Source: Acidobacteriota bacterium (GTDB lineage Bacteria > Acidobacteriota > Blastocatellia > Pyrinomonadales > Pyrinomonadaceae). Taken from it: a stretch of DNA of 64,000 bases. The DNA lies in assembly GCA_016715115.1 (NCBI GenBank), contig JADKBM010000013.1, positions 434,001-498,000 of the forward strand, in the 5' to 3' direction. The notes beneath the pieces are model-generated. The model was not told the DNA's origin and did no database searches. It saw nothing but the letters and a program-made list of their open reading frames with translations. Made by a program: the position numbers and the translations under genes. Shown piece after piece: positions 8,392 through 17,459 of this stretch (position 1 is the stretch's first letter; each line of letters opens with the position of its first letter).

Positions 8392-9960
8392 CTACTGTCG
8401 GCGATATTCGATCTGTTCGCCGGTCCGGGTGTTCGTCATCCGGAATCCGTTGGCGATCTTTTTCACCGAAGCGGTCTCGCCGTTGACCGTGAACGTCGTT
8501 TTGTACATCGAGCCGTAGCTGATGTTGCCGTCCATATTCACCGTCACGTTCCCGTTCGACTGAACCGTCAGCGTGATGTTTCCGCCGTTCTGCGGGTTAC
8601 GGCCGTAAAACGTGCCGACCGCCCAACTTGGAACGTCGCCCATCTGGTTGTTGTCCTGGTTTCCACCGCCGAAATTGTTCGTGCGGAAGTAGTCGATGCG
8701 TTCATTGGTGTCGAGACGCGTCGTGCGGATCCCGTCATTGATACGCGTCACGCGGGCGATGATGCCGTTGTTGTTCAGCCGGTCGCCGTCCATCGAGGCG
8801 TATGCAACCTGCCCGTTGTCCATTGTGATCGTCACCTGACCGTTCGCCTCGACGCGCAGCGTCATCGTGCGGTTGGTTTGCGGATTCAGGCCGTACCACG
8901 TGCCGACCGCCCATCTCGGCGGATTTCCCGTGTTCCAGTTTCCGTCCCCGTTGCCATCATTGCGGCGCGAGTAGTCGATGCGCTCGCCGGTTCGGTTGTT
9001 TGTCGTCCTGATACCGTTCGAAATCCGTGTGACGTTCGCCGATTCATTGTTGACCGTGAAAGTGGTCCGGTACATCGAGCCGTAGCTTACGCCACCATCC
9101 ATATTGACGGTGACCTCGCCGCTTGACTGGATAATCAGCGTGATGCTGCCGCCGTTCTGCGGGTTCCGGCCGTAGAATGTGCCGACCGCCCACGACGGGA
9201 TGTCGCCGCGCTTGTTGTCGTTGTTGTTCCAGTCGCCGCCGTCGTTGTTGCGGTAATAGTCGATGGTCTCACCGGTCGCGGTATTGGTCGTTCGGATGCC
9301 GTTGTTGAGCCTCGAAACGCGCGCCGTTGCGGTTCCCATATCGAGAAGCGTGCCGTTGAGCGTTCCGTACGATGCGGCGCCGCCGATCTCGGCTGTCACC
9401 GAGCCGTTGTCGATGATCGTGATCTGGATCCGGTCGCCATTCTGCGGATTTCTGCCGAAGAATGTTCCGACCGCCCAAGACGGAGCGTTTCCGCTGCCGG
9501 TGGTGTTCGTATTGAGGGCGGGAAGTTCGTACTTGCCCGCGAGTTCATTGATATCGCGACGCATATTCTTCCATTGGTTCTCGAGCTTTCGAGCGAATGA
9601 AAGATTGTTCATCATTCCGTTCACGGCACGCGCTTCGTCCATAACGCTGCGAACATTGTTGCGGCTCGCCCACCAGTTGTCGTTGCGGTCAAATTCGCTT
9701 CGCAAGCGATCGAGCGCCGTTTCGAAGTTGGACACGATGCGATTGATGCGGTTTTCCTCGTTCGTGCCGTTGATCGAGCTTTGATCGAGATACTTGTCAA
9801 AGTCACGACGGAAAGTGTTGCTGCTCCGCTCAAGTTTTGCGATCGTGTTGCCGACATCGCGCCTTGAATAGCGGCTTTGCTGCGCGGTCACAGCCGAAGC
9901 AAAGACGAACAGAGCAACCACGAAAAGCACTGTTGTTGTGTAAAGTTTGTTGAATCTCAT
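8392..9960 (-). CDS. Secreted protein with four tandem ~78-residue repeats
   Basis: A 522-residue exported protein. Start at ATG 9960 is set by a strong GGAGGAAAT immediately upstream; the longer frame is not needed. Signal peptide 1-26 (TAQQ). Residues 30-150 are helical and charged. Four repeats follow at about 160-237, 255-332, 348-426 and 444-520, each opening PxWAVGTxxGxNPQ and closing NGxRxTNxxTGExIDYxR, joined by Asn/Gly/Asp-rich linkers. Repeats 2 and 4 are the most alike, suggesting recent duplication. It may be a surface or matrix protein; the family is not one I can name. Terminators lie on both sides, so it is transcribed alone. Confidence 0.85.
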   Translation of the reverse strand: MRFNKLYTTTVLFVVALFVFASAVTAQQSRYSRRDVGNTIAKLERSSNTFRRDFDKYLDQSSINGTNEENRINRIVSNFETALDRLRSEFDRNDNWWASRNNVRSVMDEARAVNGMMNNLSFARKLENQWKNMRRDINELAGKYELPALNTNTTGSGNAPSWAVGTFFGRNPQNGDRIQITIIDNGSVTAEIGGAASYGTLNGTLLDMGTATARVSRLNNGIRTTNTATGETIDYYRNNDGGDWNNNDNKRGDIPSWAVGTFYGRNPQNGGSITLIIQSSGEVTVNMDGGVSYGSMYRTTFTVNNESANVTRISNGIRTTNNRTGERIDYSRRNDGNGDGNWNTGNPPRWAVGTWYGLNPQTNRTMTLRVEANGQVTITMDNGQVAYASMDGDRLNNNGIIARVTRINDGIRTTRLDTNERIDYFRTNNFGGGNQDNNQMGDVPSWAVGTFYGRNPQNGGNITLTVQSNGNVTVNMDGNISYGSMYKTTFTVNGETASVKKIANGFRMTNTRTGEQIEYRRQ

Positions 9961-10088
9961 ATTTCCTCCATTAAGTGGTCGAATCGGGGGCTGCCTAATC
10001 GCCTGAATTAAGATGTATAAACCAATGATACTGTTTGTCCGAGAAAAGTGGAATCGCCGAGCGCTACGGTTAAACGCGAAAAAAGCCA

Positions 10089-10119
10089 AAAGGGCCGGTC
10101 GTGAAATGACCGGCCCTTT
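10089..10119 (-). terminator. Rho-independent terminator of mqnD
   Basis: A 12-bp perfect stem AAAGGGCCGGTC/GACCGGCCCTTT with a 7-nt loop, 25 bp past the mqnD stop. On the minus strand it is followed by a T-rich stretch. Confidence 0.85.
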
Positions 10120-10143
10120 CCGCGGTTACCTTTTCTCTCTTTT

Positions 10144-10992
10144 TCAGTCGACGAATTGGACATCGACGCGATGGGGAATGATGCCTTTTTCGAATCCTTC
10201 CTGAAGCAGCAGTTTGACACCCTCACGGCCGCGGTCGCCGTAGTCGAGCGTCAGATCGTTGACCCACATCGCAACGAAACGGTCGGCAAGTTCGGGCGGC
10301 ATATCGCGCGCGAACTGCATCGCGTAAGAGAGCGCGTCCTCGCGATTCTCGAGCGAGTAGACGATGCTCCGGTGAAGATGCGTCGAAACCTGTTTCATCA
10401 GATCCTCGCCGAGGTCGCGGCGAATGACGTTTCCGCCCATCGGAAGCGGCAGTCCCGTCCGCTCATACCACCATTCGCCAAGGTCCAGAATCTTGCTGAG
10501 GCCCATTTGCTTGTAAAAAAGCTGTCCTTCGTGAATGAGGAGGCCGGCATCGAATTTGCCGCGCTGAACTTCCTCAATGATCTCGTCAAACGGGACCACG
10601 CCGTATTCGAAATCCTGATTGTAGAGACGCAAAGCTAAAAAAGCGCTCGTCAGTTCGCCCGGAACTGCGATCTTCAGATTCGGAATGTCTTCGGGTTTGT
10701 ACTGTTCCTTCGACACGAGGATCGGACCGTATTTGTCGCCGATACTCGCGCCGTGAGGCAGCAGCGCGTATTTGTCGGCAACGTAGGCGTAGGCGTGAAA
10801 ACTCACCGCCGTGACGTCGAAGACGCCGTTTTTGGCGTCTTCGTTCAACGATTGAATGTCCTTCAACGTATGTTCAAACTTCAAGCCTTCGGTCTCGAGC
10901 TTATTCGTGGCAAGGCCGTAAAACATAAATGCGTCGTCCGAGTCGGGCGAATGGGCGACGGTGATCGTTCGTACTTCTGGTTTCGCGTCCAT
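10144..10992 (-). CDS. mqnD: 1,4-dihydroxy-6-naphthoate synthase (futalosine menaquinone pathway)
   Basis: A 282-residue cytoplasmic enzyme that converts cyclic de-hypoxanthine futalosine to 1,4-dihydroxy-6-naphthoate. The N-terminal 'AHSPDSDDAFMFYGL' is the MqnD signature of this periplasmic-binding-protein-fold family. 'KIAVPGELTSAFLALRL' and 'GLLIHEGQLFYKQMGL' are also characteristic. It implies that the organism makes menaquinone by the futalosine route; other mqn genes are not in the window, but a ubiX homologue lies 1.5 kb upstream on the same strand. A strong terminator follows it. Confidence 0.93.
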   Translation of the reverse strand: MDAKPEVRTITVAHSPDSDDAFMFYGLATNKLETEGLKFEHTLKDIQSLNEDAKNGVFDVTAVSFHAYAYVADKYALLPHGASIGDKYGPILVSKEQYKPEDIPNLKIAVPGELTSAFLALRLYNQDFEYGVVPFDEIIEEVQRGKFDAGLLIHEGQLFYKQMGLSKILDLGEWWYERTGLPLPMGGNVIRRDLGEDLMKQVSTHLHRSIVYSLENREDALSYAMQFARDMPPELADRFVAMWVNDLTLDYGDRGREGVKLLLQEGFEKGIIPHRVDVQFVD

Positions 10993-11000
10993 ATAACTTC

Positions 11001-11759
11001 TTATAGTCGTGTGTAGAAAATATTCGTTTGATACAAGAGACCTATTCTACCTTTTTCGGCGTATTTATCAAACAGGGTTTTGAGTTTGGCGGAAAGCTCG
11101 GAGGCGCGTGGATCGCTTTCCGGCGGCATATACGACGATGAGTGCATACGGCCTCTTAGTCCTTGAAAATCAAGGAGTTGCGCGTTCGGGAACGAAGCTT
11201 GCGCGAACGTCGCCCCGAACTCGTTTTGAAGCCTTCCGAGGTCGAAACGATCGTGGCGGACGGCATCGTAGTCGTTCGCGAACTCCTTCAGAAGCTCTTC
11301 GTATGCGACGAGAAACTCGTTTGCGTCTAGGAGGCGCTCGTTCCAGATCAGAGCGACGAATCCGCCGGGCACGAGAATTCGTCCAAACTCTTCGCTAGCC
11401 TTTCTCGCATCGAACCAGTGGTACGCCTGCGCGGCGATGACCAGATCGATCGAACCGCTCGGTAGATTCGTACGCTCGGCGGTGCCGTCGTGGCTTTCGA
11501 AGCCCGGAAATTCCCTTAGAAACTCCTCGGCGGCCTTTCGCATTTCGGCGTTCGGTTCGACGCCGACGACGCGATTTCCTCTTTCGAGAAAAGGTTTCGC
11601 CGAGATCCCTGTGCCGGATCCGATGTCGGCAACGACGGAATCGGGCGTCCAATTCATCTCGCGCGCGAAAACGCCGAACATCTCGTTCGGATACGACGGT
11701 CGGTATTTGACGTAGTTTTCAACGCGGTCCGAAAACCGTCCGATCGTGTCACCCATCAT
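11001..11759 (-). CDS. Class I SAM-dependent methyltransferase
   Basis: A 252-residue protein with the Rossmann-type motif I 'VVADIGSGTGISAKPF', an acidic motif II ending VVGVEPNAEM, and 'DLVIAAQAYHWFD', typical of the Methyltransf_11/25 group acting on small molecules. The start is the ATG at 11757-11759, which overlaps the TGA stop of the upstream SH3-domain gene (TGATG), so the two are translationally coupled. Ends 8 bp upstream of mqnD's start region. The substrate is unknown; a quinone substrate would be an inference from position only. Confidence 0.82.
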   Translation of the reverse strand: MMGDTIGRFSDRVENYVKYRPSYPNEMFGVFAREMNWTPDSVVADIGSGTGISAKPFLERGNRVVGVEPNAEMRKAAEEFLREFPGFESHDGTAERTNLPSGSIDLVIAAQAYHWFDARKASEEFGRILVPGGFVALIWNERLLDANEFLVAYEELLKEFANDYDAVRHDRFDLGRLQNEFGATFAQASFPNAQLLDFQGLRGRMHSSSYMPPESDPRASELSAKLKTLFDKYAEKGRIGLLYQTNIFYTRL

Positions 11760-12409
11760 CAGTCTCCGGCGACGAACGCGGTCATCTTCCATTTGCCGCC
11801 TTTTTTAGCGAAACAGGCGCGGTAATCGATCGGGCTCCGAACGAACTCTGATTTGACGAAACCTTTCTTCCCGCCGAGCGTCCGGATCTCGATCCAATCG
11901 GATTTCGCGGTTCGATCCGCCTGCTCGACCGGTTCGACGACGTTGTACGACAGTTGCGCGATCACCGGGGCCTTGAGCGACGGCGCGGAGCGGAGATTGA
12001 CGTTGTTGCCGAAGATCGCGAGGTAGAGGAACGAGTCGAGGTCGTCAGGAAACGAAGTGAAAAGGTACGGTGCGCAGAACAGGCTCCTGTCGTCCGCCAT
12101 AAATTCTCCGCCGTTGGTGATGACCGGAAGAAACGTGGCCCAGAACTCGCTTTTCGCAGTGGAGATCTTCCAGTATCGCTTGAAATCAGCGACTCCTTCG
12201 TCGCCTCCGAAACTGCTCACGATCTTCGGATCGAGGATACTCAAAATGAACTTAGTGTCACGTTTTTTGGTTGCCGCGATCAGTTTCGTGCGGAAAGCGA
12301 CGAGCGACGCGTCCTTTCCGCCATCGTCCAAAGGCTTGACGAAGCGCTCCTGCGCCGATGCGCTGAAGAGCCCGATGGAAACAAAAAGCAAAGCTGTCAG
12401 GATTTTCAT
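11759..12409 (-). CDS. Secreted bacterial SH3-domain protein
   Basis: A 216-residue exported protein starting MKILTALL with a signal peptide ending SASAQ. The last ~80 residues match a bacterial SH3 (SH3_3) fold: 'NNVNLRSAPSLKAPVIAQL' followed by 'DWIEIRTLGGKKGFVKSEF'. The N-terminal part (25-130) is of unknown fold. SH3 domains of this kind usually bind cell wall or act as targeting modules. The longer upstream frame reads through the foldback array at 12421-12512 and was rejected. Its stop overlaps the next gene's start. Confidence 0.78.
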   Translation of the reverse strand: MKILTALLFVSIGLFSASAQERFVKPLDDGGKDASLVAFRTKLIAATKKRDTKFILSILDPKIVSSFGGDEGVADFKRYWKISTAKSEFWATFLPVITNGGEFMADDRSLFCAPYLFTSFPDDLDSFLYLAIFGNNVNLRSAPSLKAPVIAQLSYNVVEPVEQADRTAKSDWIEIRTLGGKKGFVKSEFVRSPIDYRACFAKKGGKWKMTAFVAGD

Positions 12410-12420
12410 TGCACTGTTCT

Positions 12421-12512
12421 CCTTGGAGATTTGTGATCTCTGATCTGGGTTTGCGGATCCTGCCTGCTTTTGAAGGATCCGCAATCCCAGATCACGAATC
12501 CGAAATCTCTTC
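12421..12512. repeat. Foldback heptamer array
   Basis: Units such as GATCTGG, GTTTGCG and GATCC run in one polarity to about 12458 and return in the other. GATCTGGGTTTGCGGATCC (from 12444) pairs with GGATCCGCAATCCCAGATC (ending 12493), giving a near-perfect hairpin. The array carries the last codons and the TGA stop of the ubiX-like gene; on that strand the stop is the unit TGATCTG between GGATTCG and GGATTGC. Confidence 0.85.
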
Positions 12513-13109
12513 GCCGGTCCATTGCGATCGCCGCGAATGAGGAATATCGAACTGGTCGAGGATCCGGTAGCAAAGGTGATCGACGAGTTCGCCGATCGAT
12601 TGCGGCCGGTGATAAAAACCGGGACTTGCCGGCAAGATCCGCGCGCCGGCACGGGACAGCCGGAGCATATTCTCGAGGTGAATCGCGTTCAGAGGCGTTT
12701 CCCGCGGGACGATGACCAGTTTTCGCCCTTCTTTCAAGCAGACATCAGCGGCGCGATGAATGAGATTCGTTCCGGCGCCGCTCGCGATCGCGCCGAGGGT
12801 TCCCATCGAACACGGAACGATGATCATTCCGGCCTGTTTGTTGGACCCTGAAGACGGTTTCGCGGCGAGATTGTCGAGTCGCCAGAGCCGGATCAGTTTT
12901 GAATCCTTCGGCAGCCCGAGCCAATCGTTGATCCGCGCCGTGTCCGCATCCTTGAGATTGACGCCGAGTTCGACCTGCGCGACCGTCCAAACGACTCCCG
13001 ACATAATCAGGTTGACCGTTTCCACGACCCCGCTTTCGGCCAGAAGCTGCAAAGTCCGGTAAGCGTAGATCGTGCCGGAAGCGCCGGTGATCGCGAGTGT
13101 TAGTTCCAT
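12492..13109 (-). CDS. ubiX: UbiX-family flavin prenyltransferase
   Basis: A 205-residue flavoprotein that prenylates FMN, making the cofactor for UbiD-type decarboxylases. The N-terminal 'LAITGASGTIYAYR' (Gly9-Ser11) is the flavin-binding loop, and 'IIVPCSMGTLGAIASGAGTN' and 'VPRETPLNAIHLENM' are the classic UbiX blocks. The start is the ATG at 13109 directly before the motif. Its C-terminal residues (EEISDS) and stop are encoded by the heptamer array, so the tail may have been altered by the repeat. It may supply prenyl-FMN to a menaquinone-pathway decarboxylase given nearby mqnD; no ubiD homologue is in the window. Confidence 0.9.
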   Translation of the reverse strand: MELTLAITGASGTIYAYRTLQLLAESGVVETVNLIMSGVVWTVAQVELGVNLKDADTARINDWLGLPKDSKLIRLWRLDNLAAKPSSGSNKQAGMIIVPCSMGTLGAIASGAGTNLIHRAADVCLKEGRKLVIVPRETPLNAIHLENMLRLSRAGARILPASPGFYHRPQSIGELVDHLCYRILDQFDIPHSRRSQWTGEEISDS

Positions 13110-13261
13110 AAGTCGATCTGGGAATCGGGATCTGCGAATTCGGATTCGCCGCAACGATCGGTATGAGCCGCGGTTGATCACGATTCCTTATTCATTTACG
13201 TAATGATACGCGGGTTTTGAGCCGGCGCGCAATCAACCTCGCGTATGCTACTATTTTACGA

Positions 13262-14008
13262 ATGAACAAGCAGGCAATCGACGAGATTCTCGGACTTCTC
13301 GAGCGCGGAACGCTCGACCGCGAGACGGCGGCGCAGCGGATCAAGGACCTTTCGTTTGAAGACATCGGCTACGCGCGGGTCGACCACGCAAGGGCGAGCC
13401 GTCAGGGATTTCCGGAAGTCATTTTTGGTCAGGGAAAGACGACGGCACAGATCGTCGGCATATTTGAGAAACTCGCGGCGCGTTCGCCGAACGTGCTGAT
13501 CACGCGGACGAATGCCGAAGTTTTCGGCGAGATTCGAAACGTCTTCACCGATGCCGAATGGCACGAAGAGGCGCGGATCATCCGCGTATTTCGTGACAAA
13601 ACCGAACTCGGATCAGGCGAGATCGCGATCGTCACGGCCGGCACGAGCGACATTCCGGTCGCCGAAGAAGCCGCTCTGACGGCCGAGACGATGGGCAACC
13701 GCGTGCGGCGCGTCTGGGACGCGGGCGTCGCCGGGATTCACCGGATTCTGTCCGAAAGGGAAATGCTGCAAGGCGCGCGCGTCGTTGTGGTCGCCGCCGG
13801 AATGGAAGGCGCGCTGCCATCGGTTGTCGGCGGGCTCGTCCGCGTTCCGGTGATCGCCGTCCCGACATCGATCGGTTACGGCGCCAGTTTCGGCGGCATC
13901 GCGGCGCTTCTCGGAATGCTTAATTCGTGCGCTTCGAACGTCACCGTCGTCAACATTGACAACGGCTTCGGCGCCGGGTTCGTGGCGAGTTTGATCAACC
14001 GGAAATAG
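13262..14008 (+). CDS. larB: LarB-like nickel-pincer cofactor carboxylase/hydrolase
   Basis: A 248-residue protein with an N-terminal helical segment and a PurE-like domain (about 110-248). LarB carboxylates and hydrolyses nicotinic acid adenine dinucleotide, the first step to the nickel-pincer nucleotide of lactate racemase. 'IVTAGTSDIPVAEEA', 'AAGMEGALPSVVGGLV' and 'VPTSIGYG' are the family blocks, and Cys223 in 'GMLNSCASN' sits where LarB's catalytic cysteine is expected. larC and larE are not nearby, so it is an orphan here. Start chosen at ATG 13262. It is divergent from ubiX; the gap contains a short 7-bp-unit run (13114-13148). Confidence 0.85.
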   Translation: MNKQAIDEILGLLERGTLDRETAAQRIKDLSFEDIGYARVDHARASRQGFPEVIFGQGKTTAQIVGIFEKLAARSPNVLITRTNAEVFGEIRNVFTDAEWHEEARIIRVFRDKTELGSGEIAIVTAGTSDIPVAEEAALTAETMGNRVRRVWDAGVAGIHRILSEREMLQGARVVVVAAGMEGALPSVVGGLVRVPVIAVPTSIGYGASFGGIAALLGMLNSCASNVTVVNIDNGFGAGFVASLINRK

Positions 14009-14011
14009 AGC

Positions 14012-14140
14012 AGCAGAGTGCAGAGTGCAGAGTGCAAAGTGCAGAGTGCAGAGAGCATAGTGCATAGTGCATAGTGCAGAGTGCAAGTGCTTACCCTTTG
14101 AACTCTGCACTATGCACTTTGCACTCTGCACTCTGCACTT
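14012..14140. repeat. Foldback heptamer array (AGAGTGC)
   Basis: Seven-bp units AGAGTGC/AAAGTGC/ATAGTGC run from 14012 to about 14090, then the reverse-complement units (GCACTCT, GCACTAT, GCACTTT) run from 14102 to 14140. The halves can pair. It lies between convergent larB and the trypsin-TPR gene, 3-5 bp from each stop codon, and could act as a two-way terminator. Confidence 0.9.
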
Positions 14141-14144
14141 GATT

Positions 14145-15581
14145 CTATTGATTCATAAGCGCGTATAAACGGTCCGCCCAATCGGACTTCGCGGCTCGAA
14201 GAAGTTCGTATTGAATGTACGCCGAATCGCGGTCACCGGCTTTGAGATACGCGCGGCCGAGGTTGTAGCGGGCTTTTTCGAAGTCGGGATTGAATCCGAT
14301 CGCGCTGTTGAAGGCGTCGATGCTTTCAGCGGTCTTGCCCGACTCAAGGTAACATTCGCCAAGGTAGTTATAGGTTTTGGCGTCGGACTTGTAGGTCTTC
14401 AATTGTTCGAAGGCGCCGACCGCTTCGACGAATCGCTTCTGTTTTAAAAAGGCCAATCCGAGTTGCTCGTACGCCGCAGCGTGGTCGGGTTTGATCGCGA
14501 CGGCGCGCCGGTAAGCGAGGATCTCCTCCTCGGGACGATTCAATTTTCCGAGGGTCAAACCATACGCGAATTGTGCGTCGGCGTTGTCCGCGTCGAGCCG
14601 TGTGGCCATACGGTAAGCGTCGGAAGCATCTTTGAATTCTTTCAGCGCGTAGCTCGAAGCGCCGATATTGACGTAAACCTCCGCCCATTCAGGCCGCAGT
14701 TTCGCGGCCTGTCGCGAGGCGCGCAGCGATTCGGCGTGACGACCGATCATTCCGTAGCAGAAACCGATCTGGTACCAGGCCTCGGCGTAGTTCGGATCGG
14801 TTTCCGCAGCTTTTTCAAAAAGCGTTACGGCGCGCCCGTAATCGTCCCGCGACAGCTGCGCAAGTCCCTGTGAATAAAGCCGTTCCGCGGAAGCGCGTTT
14901 CGATTTCTGAGTCTCGCTGTTAAGCGTCGCGAAGGTCTGGAGTTCACCGATCCTGAGTGCCGCGATGCGTTCGCTCGGGACGGCGAAGTTCAGGCTCTGG
15001 CCTTCGGCGGCCTGGAGCGTGGCGACGCCGATGACTTGTCCGAGCATATTGACCACCGGACTTCCCGACGATCCGGGCGAGATCGGCGCCGTGATCTGGA
15101 TTATTCTCCCATAACCCGAAATTTCCCGGACGGCCGAGACGATGCCGTTTGAAACCGAACCTTCGAGTCCGAACGGATTCCCGATAACGACGACCGACTC
15201 GCCCTCGAGCGGAACTTTTTGAACTATCGGAAGCGGGACCGCAAACTCTTTCGGCACTTCGACTTGAAGCAACGCAAGATCGCCTTCGCCGTCGACCGCA
15301 AGAACGCCCTTGACCGGATACTTGCGGCCGTTGAAGAGATGTATCTCGGCGCGCGCCGATTTTTCGATAACGTGTTTGTTGGTGATGACCTTGTCGCTCG
15401 CGACGAAGAAGCCCGAACCGCGCGAAACGATGTTGCCGCGGGTGTCGAACGTCTCGATCGCGACCGCTGAAGGTTTGATCCGTTTGACAAGCTCCGGAAG
15501 ATAATCCTGCGCGAAAAGAGTCGTCGCCGAAAACAGCAACAACAAAGTGCACAGTGCTCTTAACAAACCGATTCTCATCAA
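14145..15581 (-). CDS. Secreted trypsin-like serine protease with C-terminal TPR repeats
   Basis: A 478-residue exported protein: signal peptide 1-25, HtrA-like protease domain about 30-215, then about six TPR units (230-470). The triad is visible as His70 (TNKHVIEK), Asp101 (GEGDLALLQ) and Ser172 in GSSGSP, with the oxyanion Gly before it. There is no PDZ domain; the TPR repeats replace it, suggesting protein-protein docking instead of PDZ peptide sensing. It likely acts in the envelope as a quality-control or processing protease. Confidence 0.88.
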   Translation of the reverse strand: MMRIGLLRALCTLLLLFSATTLFAQDYLPELVKRIKPSAVAIETFDTRGNIVSRGSGFFVASDKVITNKHVIEKSARAEIHLFNGRKYPVKGVLAVDGEGDLALLQVEVPKEFAVPLPIVQKVPLEGESVVVIGNPFGLEGSVSNGIVSAVREISGYGRIIQITAPISPGSSGSPVVNMLGQVIGVATLQAAEGQSLNFAVPSERIAALRIGELQTFATLNSETQKSKRASAERLYSQGLAQLSRDDYGRAVTLFEKAAETDPNYAEAWYQIGFCYGMIGRHAESLRASRQAAKLRPEWAEVYVNIGASSYALKEFKDASDAYRMATRLDADNADAQFAYGLTLGKLNRPEEEILAYRRAVAIKPDHAAAYEQLGLAFLKQKRFVEAVGAFEQLKTYKSDAKTYNYLGECYLESGKTAESIDAFNSAIGFNPDFEKARYNLGRAYLKAGDRDSAYIQYELLRAAKSDWADRLYALMNQ

Positions 15582-15626
15582 CGTTGCGTTTCCGCGCCCC
15601 GGGCCGGTTCCCGGATAGTCGAAAAA

Positions 15627-17357
15627 CTAGAATTTCGCGCCCAACCGGTCCGCGATCTCGTCGATCGAAACCTCGGTGATCGACTTTGAAGCGCGTTCGA
15701 CCAGTTCGACGATCCCCTCGTCCGCGCGCTTGCCGATATTGACCCGGTAAGGAATCCCGATTAGATCGGCGTCCTTGAATTTCACGCCGGCGCGCTCGTC
15801 GCGGTCGTCGAGCAGAACAGCCAGCCCATCGCGTGAGATTTCACGATAGAGCCGTTTTCCGAGTTCCAAAAGCTTTTCATCGCGAACATTCGTGACCGTC
15901 AGAACGACATCGAACGGAGCCGTTGCCGGCGACCAGATTATACCATCGGCGTCGTGGCTCTGCTCAATAACCGACGCCATAATGCGTTCGACACCGATAC
16001 CGTAGCTGCCCATCACGAGCGGTACGGCCTTGCCGTTCTCGTCAAGAACGTTGGCGCCCATCGCGACCGAGTATTTGGTCCCGAGTTTGAAGATATGGCC
16101 GATCTCGAGCGACTTTGCGACCTCGAGCATTCCGGTGCCGCATTCCGGACATCCTTCGCCCGAACTGACAAGACGCAGGTCGGCCCATTCATCGACCGGA
16201 ATGTCGCGCGCAACATCCACCCCCCGCAAGTGATGGTCGTCGCGATTCGCGCCGGTCGTCATATTCGTGCGGCCGCTGAGCGCCCGGTCGGCAATGATCG
16301 TCAGCTTCCGGCCGGCGGCTTTTTGCCGGGCATTGACGGCGCCGAGGCTTCCGGCGTGCGCGCCGAGAAGTCCGTAGATCTCATCATCTTCGGCCGGTCT
16401 GATCTCGTCGGCGCGGAGCGCGTCCTGAAGCTTCGTATCCTGCAGCTGATGGTCGCCGCGCAGGAGCGCGATCACGAAACTCTCGGAACCGTTCGTTTTC
16501 GCTACGTAGATCAGCGATTTGACCTGCCGCTCGGCCGGGGCCCCGCCCGCGAAACTGGCGAGTTGATCGATCGTCCGCACGCCCGGGGTCGGAAATTCCT
16601 CCGGCGCATTCAAACCGGGTTCATCTTCGACGGCTGAAAGACGCGACGTCGCTTTTTCGACGTTCGCCGCATAGCCGCAACTGTCGCAAACGGCGATCAG
16701 GTCCTCGCCGGCGTCGGTTCGGACCATAAACTCGGTCGATGCCGAGCCGCCCATCGCGCCCGACGACGCTTCGACCATCACGAACCGCAAACCGCAGCGC
16801 GAAAAGATCTTCTTGTATGCCTCGCGGTGTTTTTCGAACGATTCGTCGAGGCCTTCGGGTTTGAGGTCGAACGAATACGAATCCTTCATCGTGAATTGGC
16901 GAACGCGAAGGAGTCCGGATTTCGGCCGCGCCTCGTCGCGGAATTTCGTCTGGATCTGATACCAGATCTGCGGCAGCTGCTTGTACGAGCGAAGTTCGTT
17001 GCGGGCAATGGCGGTGAAGACTTCCTCGTGAGTCATTCCAAGACAAAGATCCGCGCCCTTGCGGTCCTTGAGCCGGAACATATTGTCGCCCATCAACTGC
17101 CAACGGCCGGTTTCTTCCCAGATCTCGCGCGGATTCAGTGCCGGAAGCAGGAATTCCTGGGCGCCGATCGCGGCCATTTCCTCACGGACGATGGCGTTGA
17201 TCTTGTTCAGCACGATCTGCGCCAGCGGCAGATACGAATAAATCCCGGCCGCCAACTGCCGGATCATTCCGGCCCTCAACAGCAAACGGTGCGACGCGCA
17301 CTCAGCATCCGCCGGAGTTTCCTTCACGGTCGGAATAAAAAGATTTGACCAAAACAC
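15627..17357 (-). CDS. proS: Prolyl-tRNA synthetase, bacterial type
   Basis: A 576-residue class II aminoacyl-tRNA synthetase charging tRNA-Pro. Class II motifs are seen in 'TGRWQLMGDNMFRLKDRKG' and 'FRDEARPKSGLLRVRQF'. An insertion of about 180 residues (230-400), beginning near 'LNAPEEFPTPGVRTIDQLA', is the YbaK-like editing domain of bacterial-type enzymes. The C-terminal anticodon-binding domain includes 'VLLDDRDERAGVKFKDADL'. Length agrees with the bacterial family. Start at 17357. Confidence 0.96.
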   Translation of the reverse strand: MFWSNLFIPTVKETPADAECASHRLLLRAGMIRQLAAGIYSYLPLAQIVLNKINAIVREEMAAIGAQEFLLPALNPREIWEETGRWQLMGDNMFRLKDRKGADLCLGMTHEEVFTAIARNELRSYKQLPQIWYQIQTKFRDEARPKSGLLRVRQFTMKDSYSFDLKPEGLDESFEKHREAYKKIFSRCGLRFVMVEASSGAMGGSASTEFMVRTDAGEDLIAVCDSCGYAANVEKATSRLSAVEDEPGLNAPEEFPTPGVRTIDQLASFAGGAPAERQVKSLIYVAKTNGSESFVIALLRGDHQLQDTKLQDALRADEIRPAEDDEIYGLLGAHAGSLGAVNARQKAAGRKLTIIADRALSGRTNMTTGANRDDHHLRGVDVARDIPVDEWADLRLVSSGEGCPECGTGMLEVAKSLEIGHIFKLGTKYSVAMGANVLDENGKAVPLVMGSYGIGVERIMASVIEQSHDADGIIWSPATAPFDVVLTVTNVRDEKLLELGKRLYREISRDGLAVLLDDRDERAGVKFKDADLIGIPYRVNIGKRADEGIVELVERASKSITEVSIDEIADRLGAKF

Positions 17358-17459
17358 TTTTTAATAGCGGATTTCTGATTTCGGATTTTGGATTGTCAGA
17401 AACCGACGCGTTCAATTGTATGCCCCGGCTTCACAATCAACAAGTATTTCGGCAAGCCA

